Positions 9,623 to 17,395 are shown, counted from the first letter of the stretch. The stretch is 29,061 nt of DNA from an uncultured Catenibacillus sp. (GCA_934339005.1 CAKRHR010000034.1:1-29061); one strand, 5' to 3'. The notes: generated by a model not told the origin, from the letters alone. Program-made: numbers and translations.

Positions 9623-10417
9623 TTACAGATACAATGCAATAAAATAAATCACCGGGGCAGTGAATAAAATACTGTCAAAACGGTCCATGATACCGCCATG
9701 TCCCGGAATTAATTTGCCGTAATCTTTAATACCAAAATCACGTTTGACCGCAGACGCCGTCAAATCTCCAATAACAGAGAACATACCGGCAGCACCGCAC
9801 ATAATCGCATACATGCCGATAGAAGCTTCCGCACAGCCTCTTGATGTTAAAAACCATCCGTAAAGCGCGCCCAAAAGTGCTGCCCCAACAACGCCGCCAA
9901 TAAAGCCTTCGATACTTTTCTTAGGACTTAACTTTGGTGACATCTTATGCTTTCCAATCAGCATACCTACACAATAAGCACATGTATCATTGCCCCAGGC
10001 ACTGATAAATACAAGGGGTATCAGATACAGGCCATCAGACATGCTTCTGATTTTATATAAAAACATCATAAGCACAGGCACATAAATTACGCCAAATACA
10101 GCAAATGCAGCCTGTGATGCTTTATATTTCGGAAATGAAAATACATAGATGCACATTAAAATCAAAAAGCCTGCTGCAATCGCACACAATGCAGACTGTG
10201 AAAAATCAAACCATGCGCATACAATATAGATAAGGGCTGCAATATAGCCACCGATACCAAGTGCTGTTTTTTCAAAATTGTGTACTTTATAAACTTCATA
10301 TAATCCGATGAGGCCAAGAATTGCCGCCAGAAAAAACATCACTGTATTTCCTGCAAAAAATGCGCCGATAATAACGGCCAACAGCACGGCACCACTGATT
10401 AATCGTGTCCAAAACAT
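9623..10417 (-). CDS. cdsA: Phosphatidate cytidylyltransferase
   Basis: CdsA makes CDP-diacylglycerol from phosphatidic acid and CTP, the branch point for membrane phospholipids. The 264-residue protein has many hydrophobic helices (roughly eight) and ends with the family signature, seen here as SAVKRDFGIKDYGKLIPGHG and then GIMDRFDSI, whose aspartates bind the metal pair. The gene is placed between uppS and dxr, the usual order in many bacteria, with gaps of 47 and 27 bases, consistent with one transcript. No unusual features were seen. Confidence 0.97.
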   Translation of the reverse strand: MFWTRLISGAVLLAVIIGAFFAGNTVMFFLAAILGLIGLYEVYKVHNFEKTALGIGGYIAALIYIVCAWFDFSQSALCAIAAGFLILMCIYVFSFPKYKASQAAFAVFGVIYVPVLMMFLYKIRSMSDGLYLIPLVFISAWGNDTCAYCVGMLIGKHKMSPKLSPKKSIEGFIGGVVGAALLGALYGWFLTSRGCAEASIGMYAIMCGAAGMFSVIGDLTASAVKRDFGIKDYGKLIPGHGGIMDRFDSILFTAPVIYFIALYL

Positions 10418-10464
10418 ATCTTATCCTCCAAATTCGTGACATCAAATATCAAAGTCCAGACATG

Positions 10465-11196
10465 TCAGGACTTCACACCGCCAAAACGACGATCTCTGCC
10501 ATTATATGCTTTAATGGCTTTAACTAATTCATCTCTGTCAAAATCCGGCCACAACACATCTGTAAAATAAAATTCTGAATAAGCCAGCTGCCAGAGCAGA
10601 AAATTCGACAGACGTTCTTCGCCGCTTGTACGGATCAGTAAATCCGGGTCAGGAATATCTGCAGTATCCAGATATGTTGTAAATCGTGCCTCGTCAATAT
10701 CCGTAGCCGCAAGCTTTCCGTCAGCCACATCCTGTGCCATATGACGCATCGCACGTACCATCTCATCACGGCTGCCATAATTTAACGCAATTGAAAAATT
10801 CAGTCCGGTGTTTTTCGCAGACACTTCATCAAGTTCAACAATGGCATCCTGAATATCCTGCGATAATGCTGAAATATCGCCAATCACTCTGACACGCATA
10901 TTATTCTTTGTCGTACGCTTGATGCAGTCTTTTAAGTAATCACGCAAAAGCTTCATCAGTGTATCCACTTCGCTCTTTGGACGTTTCCAGTTTTCTGTTG
11001 AAAATGCGTACACCGTCAAGTATTTGATACCAAGATTCCATGCCACCTCGCACATCTTCTCAACATTCTTACTGCCCTGCGCATGTCCGTAATTTCTTGG
11101 CATCAGGCGTTTTTTTGCCCAGCGTCCGTTACCGTCCAGAATGATTGCCACATGTTCCGGCACATTCATCATCTGTCCGTCAATTTCGTATTCCAT
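10465..11196 (-). CDS. uppS: Undecaprenyl diphosphate synthase
   Basis: UppS, a cis-prenyltransferase, condenses isopentenyl diphosphate units onto farnesyl diphosphate to make the C55 carrier used for peptidoglycan and other wall polymers. The 243-residue sequence shows AIILDGNGRWAKKR with the catalytic aspartate, the STENWKRP motif, and the C-terminal RTSGEERLSNFLLWQLAYSE followed by FTDVLWPDF. The start has an AAAGGA ribosome site nine bases upstream. A hairpin in the gap before it (11224-11258) may modulate read-through from frr. Confidence 0.97.
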   Translation of the reverse strand: MEYEIDGQMMNVPEHVAIILDGNGRWAKKRLMPRNYGHAQGSKNVEKMCEVAWNLGIKYLTVYAFSTENWKRPKSEVDTLMKLLRDYLKDCIKRTTKNNMRVRVIGDISALSQDIQDAIVELDEVSAKNTGLNFSIALNYGSRDEMVRAMRHMAQDVADGKLAATDIDEARFTTYLDTADIPDPDLLIRTSGEERLSNFLLWQLAYSEFYFTDVLWPDFDRDELVKAIKAYNGRDRRFGGVKS

Positions 11197-11223
11197 ACAA
11201 ATTCCTTTCTTTAATCTAAAGCC

Positions 11224-11258
11224 AAAGGATGTATCTGAAATGATACATCCTTTTTTTT
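11224..11258 (+). terminator. Hairpin with T-run facing the plus strand, between frr and uppS
   Basis: AAAGGATGTATC (11224-11235) and GATACATCCTTT (11242-11253) form a perfect 12-bp stem around a 6-base loop, and eight T residues (11251-11258) follow on the plus strand. That is the layout of an intrinsic terminator for plus-strand transcription, although both flanking genes are on the minus strand. Read on the minus strand the stem is followed only by TTTGGCTTT, a weak T-run, so it may also act as a partial terminator within the operon. Confidence 0.55.
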
Positions 11259-11285
11259 AACTAAACCTATTTATAAATTCTGACA

Positions 11286-11840
11286 TTAAACTGTCATCAG
11301 TTCCTTGCTCTTAGCTTCAATGGCTTTGTCAACTTTAGCGACATACTTGTCTGTAATCTTCTGAAGCTGGTCTTCCAAATCAGCATAAACATCTTCTGAA
11401 AGTTCTTTAGCTTTGCTCTGCTTCTTGAAAGCATCCATACCATCACGGCGGATATTACGAACAGCAACCTTTGCCTGCTCGCCTTTTTTCTTAACATCTT
11501 TAACGAGTTCTTTACGTCTTTCCTCTGTCAGCTCAGGGAATACAAGACGAATCACTTTACCATCGTTGCTAGGTGTAATACCAAGGTCTGAACCAAGGAT
11601 TGCTTTTTCAATTGCTTTAATCAGTGAAGATTCCCATGGCTGGATCTGGATCATACGTGCTTCAGGCACAGAAATGTTACCCACCTGCTGTAATGGTGTT
11701 GGTGAACCATAATAATCTACTGTAATCTTATCAAGAAGATGTGGATTTGCACGACCTGCACGGATAGAAGCATATTCTCTGTCTAAGCTTTCCAGTGTTT
11801 TAGTCATCTTTTCTTCATATACATTTAATCTTTCATCCAT
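11286..11840 (-). CDS. frr: Ribosome recycling factor
   Basis: Frr acts with EF-G to split the post-termination ribosome. The 184-residue length is typical, and the family regions are clear: REYASIRAGRANPHLLDKI near the start, YYGSPTPLQQVGNISVPEAR in the small domain, and the long helix LTEERRKELVKDVKKKGEQAKVAVRNIRR (given here as the stretch around residues 104-132). The start has ACAGGAGG ten bases upstream. It follows pyrH with a 77-base gap. The pyrH-frr pairing is conserved across bacteria, usually behind rpsB and tsf, which are not here. Confidence 0.97.
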   Translation of the reverse strand: MDERLNVYEEKMTKTLESLDREYASIRAGRANPHLLDKITVDYYGSPTPLQQVGNISVPEARMIQIQPWESSLIKAIEKAILGSDLGITPSNDGKVIRLVFPELTEERRKELVKDVKKKGEQAKVAVRNIRRDGMDAFKKQSKAKELSEDVYADLEDQLQKITDKYVAKVDKAIEAKSKELMTV

Positions 11841-11917
11841 ATTTATAAGCCTCCTGTAGGTTGATATTTTTTGAAATATGGTTTAATCATTTCAAACTGC
11901 ATTTATATCTGTCATCT

Positions 11918-12631
11918 TTATGCCTCGATATATACATATGTGCCGTCAAAATCATCGCTTAATGCTTTGACAATGCTGTTTTCTTCATTTAATCCAAAGA
12001 CAAGCATCGGCATCTTGTTCTCGTAGCACATAATTGTGGCTGTTAAGTCAACAACCTGAAGCTTCTTATCAAGGACTTCTCCGATACTGATTCTGTCATA
12101 CTTCACAGCAGCAGGATTTGTCTTAGGGTCGCTGTCGTAAACACCATCAATCGCTTTGGCAAGCATAATCGCATCTGCTTCAATCTCAATCGCTCTTAAA
12201 GTAGTACCTGTATCTGTTGAGAAATACGGATGGCCTGTACCGCCTGCAAAGAAAATAACCTTGCCTGCTGCCAGTGCTTCAAGGGCTGCATCCTTTGAAA
12301 ATAATGTCGTAAATGCGCCAACTGTAAATGGTGTAAATACTTCTGTCTTCATACCAAGTGTTCTGAAAATCTCAGATACATATACACAATTCATAATTGT
12401 GCCAAGCATACCAATCTGGTCTGATTTTGTACGTTCAATAATCTTGCTTGAGTTACGGCCTCTCCAGAAATTACCGCCGCCAATTACGATCGCAACTTCA
12501 TGTCCGCCATCTACAAGCTGTTTGACCTGTCCTGCCACATCAAGGCAAGTTGCTTCATCAAAGCCAAAACCCTTTGTGCCTGACAGTGCTTCTCCACTTA
12601 ATTTAAGTAATATTCTTTTAAAATTATCCAT
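11918..12631 (-). CDS. pyrH: UMP kinase
   Basis: PyrH phosphorylates UMP to UDP and belongs to the amino-acid kinase fold. The start MDNFKRILLKLSGEALSG has AGAGAGGTG a few bases upstream and gives 237 residues, the normal length. A longer reading to 12733 would add 34 unrelated residues overlapping the rhomboid gene and is rejected. Conserved parts include VIGGGNFWRGR, FFAGGTGHPYFSTDT and the metal and allosteric region with DAIMLAKAIDGVYDSDPK. The upstream neighbour on the same strand is the rhomboid gene, with a 64-base gap. Confidence 0.97.
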   Translation of the reverse strand: MDNFKRILLKLSGEALSGTKGFGFDEATCLDVAGQVKQLVDGGHEVAIVIGGGNFWRGRNSSKIIERTKSDQIGMLGTIMNCVYVSEIFRTLGMKTEVFTPFTVGAFTTLFSKDAALEALAAGKVIFFAGGTGHPYFSTDTGTTLRAIEIEADAIMLAKAIDGVYDSDPKTNPAAVKYDRISIGEVLDKKLQVVDLTATIMCYENKMPMLVFGLNEENSIVKALSDDFDGTYVYIEA

Positions 12632-12695
12632 TGTTAAACACCTCTCTATTAATCTACCATAAATCAGACTTTTTTTCCACTGTAAAATGTGTTTT

Positions 12696-13307
12696 TTATG
12701 TGCGATGCGGTTCTTTATTTGGATTATATACAATAATACATAAAATCAAGCCGGCGATAATTCCCGCCAGATGCGCGATATTATCTGTGTGGCTGTTCTG
12801 GAAACCAAGATAAATGCTTAACGCAGCGAATAAAATGACGCGCTGAAGGCTCAAATCCTCATACACACCGCGATGTGCAATCAACACATAAATAAGCGCA
12901 CCCACAACACCGAAAATCGCACCGCTTGCCCCTGCTGAAACAGTAGTATTACCCTGCCTCCAGGCAATATATGCCGAGGCTGCACTTGCAAGAAATCCTG
13001 AGCCAAAATAAATAACCAGATACCGCAGCTTACCAACAGCTCTTTCCAGATTGTCCCCGATAAATGCAAGAACAATCATATTATTTATAAGATGCCGTAT
13101 ACCAAAATGCATAAACATACATGTAATCAGGCGCCAGTATTCATGGTACACCATAACCGATTCCGCTTCTGCAGCACCATGTTCATACATAAACCATGCA
13201 CTGTTCGTATCACCAAGTATTTCCAGCACAATAAATGTGATGACATTAATGATAATAATGGCTGTATTGACCGGCGTAATATTTCTCAATCCATTTCTGC
13301 TATTCAT
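12696..13307 (-). CDS. Rhomboid family intramembrane serine protease
   Basis: This 203-residue membrane protein has about six hydrophobic helices, the minimal rhomboid core. The catalytic serine is in GASGAIFGVVGAL, and the partner histidine is in HTDNIAHLAGIIAGLI. The FMHFGIRHLINNM helix carries the conserved histidine and asparagine that form the oxyanion pocket. Such proteases cut single-pass membrane proteins, but the substrate cannot be inferred here. The start overlaps the end of the upstream Nudix gene by 8 bases, with AGGAG seven bases ahead, so the two are probably translationally coupled. Confidence 0.93.
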   Translation of the reverse strand: MNSRNGLRNITPVNTAIIIINVITFIVLEILGDTNSAWFMYEHGAAEAESVMVYHEYWRLITCMFMHFGIRHLINNMIVLAFIGDNLERAVGKLRYLVIYFGSGFLASAASAYIAWRQGNTTVSAGASGAIFGVVGALIYVLIAHRGVYEDLSLQRVILFAALSIYLGFQNSHTDNIAHLAGIIAGLILCIIVYNPNKEPHRT

Positions 13308-13941
13308 CGGTATCTCCTGCTTTTAAGAAATCAAACACATGTCCTTTTGGTGTATTTAAAAAATGCATACACATATAAGCACACATAATCGCCATGCGTT
13401 CTTCCTTTAAGATTTTGCGCACCATCGCTCTGTCCGCCAGCACGATTTCGATTTCTTCGGATTCTTCCTGACCGTCTTTGGATGGCACCCCTGAGGCATA
13501 ACCATACACTGTGCCGCAACACTCATCTGTCATGCCAACTGTCGTATAAAAAGGCTTCGTAAACATATCCGAAGCATCTATCGGTGTCAGATTAAGACCT
13601 GTTTCCTCCTTAAGTTCGCGCGTACCGGCCTGTTTAAAATTCTCTCCATCATCCACAAGCCCAGCCGGAAATTCATAAATATAATCATCCAGCGGGCAGC
13701 GATACTGACGAATCAGCACAAGCCTTTCCTCATCGTCCTCCGGAGCTTTATGTACCGCATAAATAATCACACCATCTACTCTGTCCAACTTTTTACTTGC
13801 CTTTAATTCATTAACATTTTTTGCACGGGAAGCCACATAATAATTGCCGTGCTTCCCGTTTTCATAAAGCATATCAAATGTATACATATTCAAAAACGGT
13901 GTATTTGTCACCTTCGTGATACCATTCACACGTCGTTTCAT
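13300..13941 (-). CDS. Nudix hydrolase, ADP-ribose pyrophosphatase-like
   Basis: The 213-residue protein contains a full Nudix box (GLVDDGENFKQAGTRELKEE, then TGL) around residues 112-134, whose glutamates bind the catalytic magnesium ions. The region before it, with LVLIRQYRCPLDDYIYEFPAG, matches the ADP-sugar pyrophosphatase branch, which hydrolyses ADP-ribose and related compounds. Exact substrate is inferred. The gene overlaps the rhomboid gene by 8 bases and follows the amidase gene after 64 bases, so the three may share a transcript. Start ATG at 13941 has GGTG and AAAGGA motifs upstream. Confidence 0.9.
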   Translation of the reverse strand: MKRRVNGITKVTNTPFLNMYTFDMLYENGKHGNYYVASRAKNVNELKASKKLDRVDGVIIYAVHKAPEDDEERLVLIRQYRCPLDDYIYEFPAGLVDDGENFKQAGTRELKEETGLNLTPIDASDMFTKPFYTTVGMTDECCGTVYGYASGVPSKDGQEESEEIEIVLADRAMVRKILKEERMAIMCAYMCMHFLNTPKGHVFDFLKAGDTDE

Positions 13942-14005
13942 AATTTTATCACCAGTCCTTTCGCTGCCATTATCTTACCATTATACGCCTGATTTGGCAA
14001 ACGAT

Positions 14006-14572
14006 TTATGCTAAAGAAAAATAATCTAAAAGCCCCGCATAGATACCCTCTGCAAAGCCTCTCTGACGCGTTTGCAGCAATTGATTATCCTCATAATTTG
14101 TCAGATACGCCAGTTCAATCAACACCGCCGGCATATTCGTCCGCCGCAGCACATACAGAGAAGGATTGACTCTCACCCCGTTATTTTTAGTGCCGACAGT
14201 ATTGACAATGCCCCGCATAATGTCCACTGCCAAGTCATATCCAATAGTAAAAGCCCTGTACACATATATTTCTGTACCACGGATATCCGGATTGACATTG
14301 GCATTGGCATGAATACTCAGGAAATAATCCGCCGGCCAGGCATTGGCTTTTCTGACACGCTGTGCAAGACTTTCAGCGTTGGTTGTGCCAAGCACCTCCT
14401 CAGGTGTATTTCTTGACAGCCGGGCTTCAAAGTTTGTATTTGCATTTAAGAGTTCTGCCAGATAAACGCCCACCTGATACGTCACATCCTGCTCATATAC
14501 GCCAAAACCTTCTGCCCCTGTATTTGCCCCTGACGGATTGTGACCCTGGTCAATATAAATTTTGATTGCCAT
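14006..14572 (-). CDS. N-acetylmuramoyl-L-alanine amidase (Amidase_3)
   Basis: The 188-residue protein is a bare zinc amidase domain that cleaves the bond between MurNAc and the peptide stem of peptidoglycan. Zinc ligands are visible as His11 (YIDQGHNP), Glu27 (VYEQDVT) and His88 (LSIHANAN), and the catalytic glutamate is Glu153 (PAVLIELAYLTN). There is no signal peptide, no membrane helix and no wall-binding repeat, unlike most CwlB/CwlD-type enzymes, so export must be non-classical, occur on lysis, or not happen. The start has GGGGG about six bases upstream and lies just beyond the terminator that ends the upstream PHP gene. Confidence 0.92.
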   Translation of the reverse strand: MAIKIYIDQGHNPSGANTGAEGFGVYEQDVTYQVGVYLAELLNANTNFEARLSRNTPEEVLGTTNAESLAQRVRKANAWPADYFLSIHANANVNPDIRGTEIYVYRAFTIGYDLAVDIMRGIVNTVGTKNNGVRVNPSLYVLRRTNMPAVLIELAYLTNYEDNQLLQTRQRGFAEGIYAGLLDYFSLA

Positions 14573-14667
14573 AAAAAGCCCCCAAATGATGATTACTCAA
14601 AAGCCAAAATACACGCTATACAAACGCCATTGTATTTCAGACTTTTGACGTTACATCATTTTATGAT

Positions 14668-14700
14668 AAAAAAACGATGAGGTGCATGACCTCATCGTTT
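14668..14700 (-). terminator. Intrinsic terminator of the PHP gene
   Basis: On the minus strand AAACGATGAGGT pairs perfectly with ACCTCATCGTTT around the 5-base loop CATGC, followed by seven T residues. The TGA stop codon of the PHP gene lies inside the first arm. It separates the PHP gene from the downstream amidase group. Confidence 0.9.
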
Positions 14701-15513
14701 AATGTCTATATATTTGCTGCTTTTCAAATGCTTAAGCTCAATGTGTCTTGAAATACTTCGATACCATCTGCCAATAAAGTTATAAATATAAAAGCCCTGC
14801 ACAAGCACACCGTTTAGGACACCGATTTTTTTCTTTGTCGTACCATTGTATAAAGTACCGCCACATTCTGTGCTCTCTGTATGGGTTACATATTCAATCA
14901 GATCTGCTTCATTTTTTACGGAATCCGGCACAAGGGTGTAAGCTTTGCCAATACAATCCAGTCTGTGTGAATCGCTGCCGCCAAATCCGGGTTTATGGAA
15001 ATGCTTTGCCATATTCAGCGCCTGCTGATTATTTTCCTTTGTTTCACAGGCATTAAAAGCCTCAATAAAATCAAATTGCTGCACAAGTGTATCTAACTGT
15101 TCTTTACGTCTGCGTTTACGCATCTGTGTCGGTACAATACTTAAATAACGTTCACCAAACGGATGTGCAGGTCCTAAAATCCCGCCGTATTTATGCACAA
15201 AATAAATCAAAAGCTTCACCGGAAGTCCACGAAGTTCTAATATTCGCAGCTTCACATCCGGTGGCATCACTACAAGTATATGACCGCAGTCAATCGTGTC
15301 ATATTCTATGCCTTTCAGGACAACAAAATTTTCAAAATCTTTCTGATGCTTTAACTCGTACTTCCAGTGTCGATATCCATCATAAGAATTATGGTCTGTC
15401 ACAAGCATTCCTGAAAAGCCCTGTTTCTGAAGCCGACGGATATATACACCAATTTCAACTTTGCCATCAAGAGAACCTTCTTTTGTGTGACAGTGCATAT
15501 CAAATTTAACCAT
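14692..15513 (-). CDS. PHP domain phosphoesterase
   Basis: The protein (273 residues from the ATG chosen) belongs to the PHP metal-dependent phosphoesterase superfamily. Metal-binding motifs are visible in order: DMHCHTKEGS, MLVTDHNSYDGY, KGIEYDT with its glutamate, GPAHPFG, and GGSDSHRLDCIG near residue 200. This is the stand-alone PHP type, distinct from the PHP domain in PolC. Substrates in the family include nucleotides and sugar phosphates; none can be assigned. A GTG at 15525 would add four residues but lies only two bases after the AAAGGA site, whereas the ATG is 14 bases away, so the start is uncertain. The basic C-terminal tail (about 45 residues) is not part of the core fold. Confidence 0.88.
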   Translation of the reverse strand: MVKFDMHCHTKEGSLDGKVEIGVYIRRLQKQGFSGMLVTDHNSYDGYRHWKYELKHQKDFENFVVLKGIEYDTIDCGHILVVMPPDVKLRILELRGLPVKLLIYFVHKYGGILGPAHPFGERYLSIVPTQMRKRRRKEQLDTLVQQFDFIEAFNACETKENNQQALNMAKHFHKPGFGGSDSHRLDCIGKAYTLVPDSVKNEADLIEYVTHTESTECGGTLYNGTTKKKIGVLNGVLVQGFYIYNFIGRWYRSISRHIELKHLKSSKYIDIKR

Positions 15514-15619
15514 GCTACTACTCACATTCCTTTATTATTTTTTCCAGACAGTCTGTCACAATACCCTCGTATAAATATGCAAATCATGTCTGCATAATTT
15601 ATAATTTTTTCGCTTTCTT

Positions 15620-15671
15620 CATTGTACATCAAACACCGAAAATATACAATAGTATTTACACATTGTACATC
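15620..15671 (-). promoter_or_regulatory. Promoter with paired direct repeats upstream of the PHP gene
   Basis: On the minus strand TTGTAT (15644-15649), a 17-base spacer and TACAAT (15621-15626) form a sigma-A type promoter. The -10 box is part of the 11-base block GATGTACAATG (15620-15630), and an identical block lies 41 bases upstream (15661-15671). Each block contains the palindrome TGTACA. Two identical copies about four helical turns apart suggest binding sites for a regulator, but none is identified. Confidence 0.5.
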
Positions 15672-15726
15672 CATCATCAAAATTTGTGTTACCGTTCACA
15701 CATCGTCCGGATATTAACAATCTCAT

Positions 15727-16230
15727 TTACACAGTAAATACTTCCTTTACAAGGTCTTCCATTTCTTCTTTGCCCCGTTCAAGTGCCACCGCCAATTCTC
15801 CACATAGGTTCTCCAGTGCATCTTTTAAGTAATGTTCATTAGTTGATGTCATCTTCTTGCCCATCTTGGCTCTATGCTGCTTTTCTGAGTACATCGTCTT
15901 AATCACACTGACCCATGCCCGGCACTCACCTGATGCCAGTGCACTTTTACATTTTTCATCAAAACTCTTTCTGTCCGGTGCCTCAATCATATCAGCATTT
16001 TTCATATCACTGACAAGTGCACCTGCTTCATCTCTTGTAAGAATCGGACGTCGACTAAGTCCTTTGCCCACTTCAACAGGACAATAAATCGTACTGTTCG
16101 CGCCATACACAGGTTTCAAAACATAATAGCTCTTTTTTTGCTTGCTCCCCGGGGCAAACATCTCCGTCACGCCCTCTACAAGACATACACCATTACGTCC
16201 ATAAGAAATATAGTCACCTGCTGCAAACAT
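15727..16230 (-). CDS. CarD-family RNA polymerase-binding regulator
   Basis: The N-terminal 60 residues (FAAGDYISYGRNGVCLVEGV, YYVLKPVYGANSTIYCPVE) form the CarD/TRCF Tudor-like domain that contacts the RNA polymerase beta subunit. The rest is a helical C-terminal domain ending in a Glu/Lys-rich helix, which in the family contacts DNA at the upstream edge of the transcription bubble. The length of 167 residues is normal. CarD-like proteins stabilise open promoter complexes and often adjust rRNA or stress transcription. The start has AAAGGAG nine bases upstream. The gene has its own promoter and a long leader (see 16284-16380). Confidence 0.9.
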   Translation of the reverse strand: MFAAGDYISYGRNGVCLVEGVTEMFAPGSKQKKSYYVLKPVYGANSTIYCPVEVGKGLSRRPILTRDEAGALVSDMKNADMIEAPDRKSFDEKCKSALASGECRAWVSVIKTMYSEKQHRAKMGKKMTSTNEHYLKDALENLCGELAVALERGKEEMEDLVKEVFTV

Positions 16231-16283
16231 TCAATCATACTCCTTTCCTATTTTCAAAAATATCTCTTTAAAATAAAACAAAT

Positions 16284-16380
16284 GACACCTCTAACAAACA
16301 AGCTTCACAAATGTCTGATGCCATGGTGTCAATATCGGTTCGCTATAGCTAATTATAGCATTTTTCCAACTTTAATGTAA
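16284..16380 (-). promoter_or_regulatory. Promoter and structured leader of the carD-like gene
   Basis: TTACAT (16375-16380), a 17-base spacer and TATAAT (16352-16357) form a sigma-A type promoter on the minus strand. The resulting leader of roughly 115 bases can fold on GACACC/GGTGTC arms at 16325-16330 and 16284-16289, with weaker pairing inside. No T-run follows the hairpin, so it is not a terminator. No known riboswitch class was recognised. Confidence 0.6.
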
Positions 16381-16394
16381 TTGACTTTTTCGCC

Positions 16395-16435
16395 AAAAAT
16401 GGACAAGTCTGTTATATACAAACTTGCCCATTTTT
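16395..16435 (-). terminator. Terminator after the DUF2325 gene
   Basis: Just beyond the stop codon of the DUF2325 gene, AAAAATGGGCAAGT pairs with ACTTGTCCATTTTT over 14 positions with one G-U pair, around a 13-base loop. The arms end in A and T runs, so the hairpin could work in either direction. Confidence 0.8.
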
Positions 16436-16442
16436 CGAATTT

Positions 16443-16724
16443 TTATGCACATGCGTTTGCAAGAATTTCATTTAAAGCATTTCCGCTGCTTGTATGACAA
16501 CGCACAATATTTGCATTACATTTCTCAGCTTCTGACACAGCAGTATGTACCATTTTATGAGAAACTGTATTTGTAAATAAAATTAATAAATCCGGTTTTC
16601 CAATCTGACTTCTTAAATTTGCTGACATTTGTGTAAATACTTTAGCCTTACAATGATGTTTCTTACATATCTCTTTATACTGACAAACCATGCGGTCATG
16701 TCCGCCTACAATCACAACACTCAT
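16443..16724 (-). CDS. DUF2325 domain protein
   Basis: This 93-residue protein matches the DUF2325 family: it opens with MSVVIVGGHDRM, has paired cysteines (CKKHHCKAKVFTQ), a Rossmann-like LLILFTNTVSHKMVHTAV strand-helix unit, and ends with CHTSSGNALNEIL. The biochemical role of the family is not established. The gene lies 40 bases downstream of flavodoxin and is very probably read from the same promoter, which hints at a redox- or metal-related role, but this is inference from context. AAAGGAG precedes the start, and a clear terminator follows. Confidence 0.85.
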   Translation of the reverse strand: MSVVIVGGHDRMVCQYKEICKKHHCKAKVFTQMSANLRSQIGKPDLLILFTNTVSHKMVHTAVSEAEKCNANIVRCHTSSGNALNEILANACA

Positions 16725-16764
16725 TTTCGTACTCCTTTCTGTATAGAATCTGTAAATTTAAAAT

Positions 16765-17196
16765 TTAGAATGCTGCAAGCTGTTTTCCAAGTTCTTCGCA
16801 AGCTGCAACTGCATCATCATCTGGTGCTTCCTGGCAGATAACGCCTTCACCGCCAACAACATCAGCGCCTGCGTTTTTCATACGTTCTTCCCAATCTCTC
16901 ATCCATTCGCCGTCGCCCCAGCCATATGAGCCAAACAAACCAATATGCTTGCCTGCTGCGATTGCTTCAACTTCTGATACAAATGGATCCATTTCGCCTT
17001 CTTCAAGCACTTCAGCACCCATTGCAGGGCATCCCATTGCAAATGCTGCTGCGTCTTTGAGGTCATCTACAGATGCGCTGCTGACATCAAGAATCACTGC
17101 TTCGCCACCTGCTGCGTTGATACCATTTGCTACAGCTTCTGCCATTGCTGCTGTGTTGCCTGTCTGTGACCAATAAATAACATTAACTTTACTCAT
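16765..17196 (-). CDS. Flavodoxin
   Basis: The 143-residue protein is a short-chain flavodoxin. The FMN phosphate-binding loop is SQTGNTAAMA near residue 10, and the second FMN-contacting loop is GLFGSYGWGDGEWMRDWEER (about residues 86-106). It is acidic, as expected for a soluble electron carrier that can replace ferredoxin when iron is scarce. Possible partners encoded nearby are IspG and the nitroreductase, but this is inference. The start has AGGAGG nine bases upstream. A strong promoter with an overlapping palindrome (17239-17289) suggests tight regulation. The DUF2325 gene follows on the same transcript. Confidence 0.95.
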   Translation of the reverse strand: MSKVNVIYWSQTGNTAAMAEAVANGINAAGGEAVILDVSSASVDDLKDAAAFAMGCPAMGAEVLEEGEMDPFVSEVEAIAAGKHIGLFGSYGWGDGEWMRDWEERMKNAGADVVGGEGVICQEAPDDDAVAACEELGKQLAAF

Positions 17197-17238
17197 TTCT
17201 ATATTCCTCCTGAATTCATAGTCGTTTACTTCTTTTGG

Positions 17239-17256
17239 TTAGTTTATTCTAACTAA
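17239..17256 (-). promoter_or_regulatory. Palindromic operator candidate at the flavodoxin start site
   Basis: The block TTAGTTTATTCTAACTAA has perfect 6-base arms around a 6-base centre. It starts 5 bases after the -10 box and so covers the predicted transcription start, an ideal position for a repressor. It resembles DtxR/IdeR iron boxes of the TTAG...CTAA type, allowing a one-base gap, and does not resemble a Fur box. The regulator is inferred from this resemblance and from the usual iron control of flavodoxins. Confidence 0.5.
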
Positions 17257-17261
17257 TGTTT

Positions 17262-17289
17262 ATTATATCTAATTTCATCTATAAGTCAA
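17262..17289 (-). promoter_or_regulatory. Sigma-A promoter of flavodoxin-DUF2325
   Basis: On the minus strand TTGACT (17284-17289), a 16-base spacer and a perfect TATAAT (17262-17267) form one of the strongest promoter matches in the window. It starts about 25 bases beyond the terminator of the upstream exporter gene, so the flavodoxin pair is an independent unit. Confidence 0.8.
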
Positions 17290-17312
17290 TAGCCTTTATT
17301 GATAAATTGTAT

Positions 17313-17374
17313 CAAAAAATACCTCCGAACAATCGCTGCAGCCATATCATGGCATTTGCATATTTTTCGGAGGT
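17313..17374 (-). terminator. Terminator after the MATE exporter gene
   Basis: ACCTCCGAA and TTCGGAGGT (17321-17329 and 17366-17374) pair perfectly and are followed on the minus strand by ATTTTTTG. Inside, GCCAT/ATGGC (17341-17353) flanked by two TGCA blocks extends the structure, so the whole element is a long branched hairpin rather than a short stem. Confidence 0.8.
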
Positions 17375-17395
17375 AAGGTTATTGATTATTTGTTA

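Noticed and set aside
11918..12733. Longer PyrH with 34 extra N-terminal residues
   Set aside because: The extra part overlaps the rhomboid gene, is unlike any UMP kinase, and the downstream ATG has the ribosome site.
16284..16330. Riboswitch in the carD-like leader
   Set aside because: The hairpin has only a short outer stem, no conserved core of a known riboswitch class was recognised and no expression platform follows.
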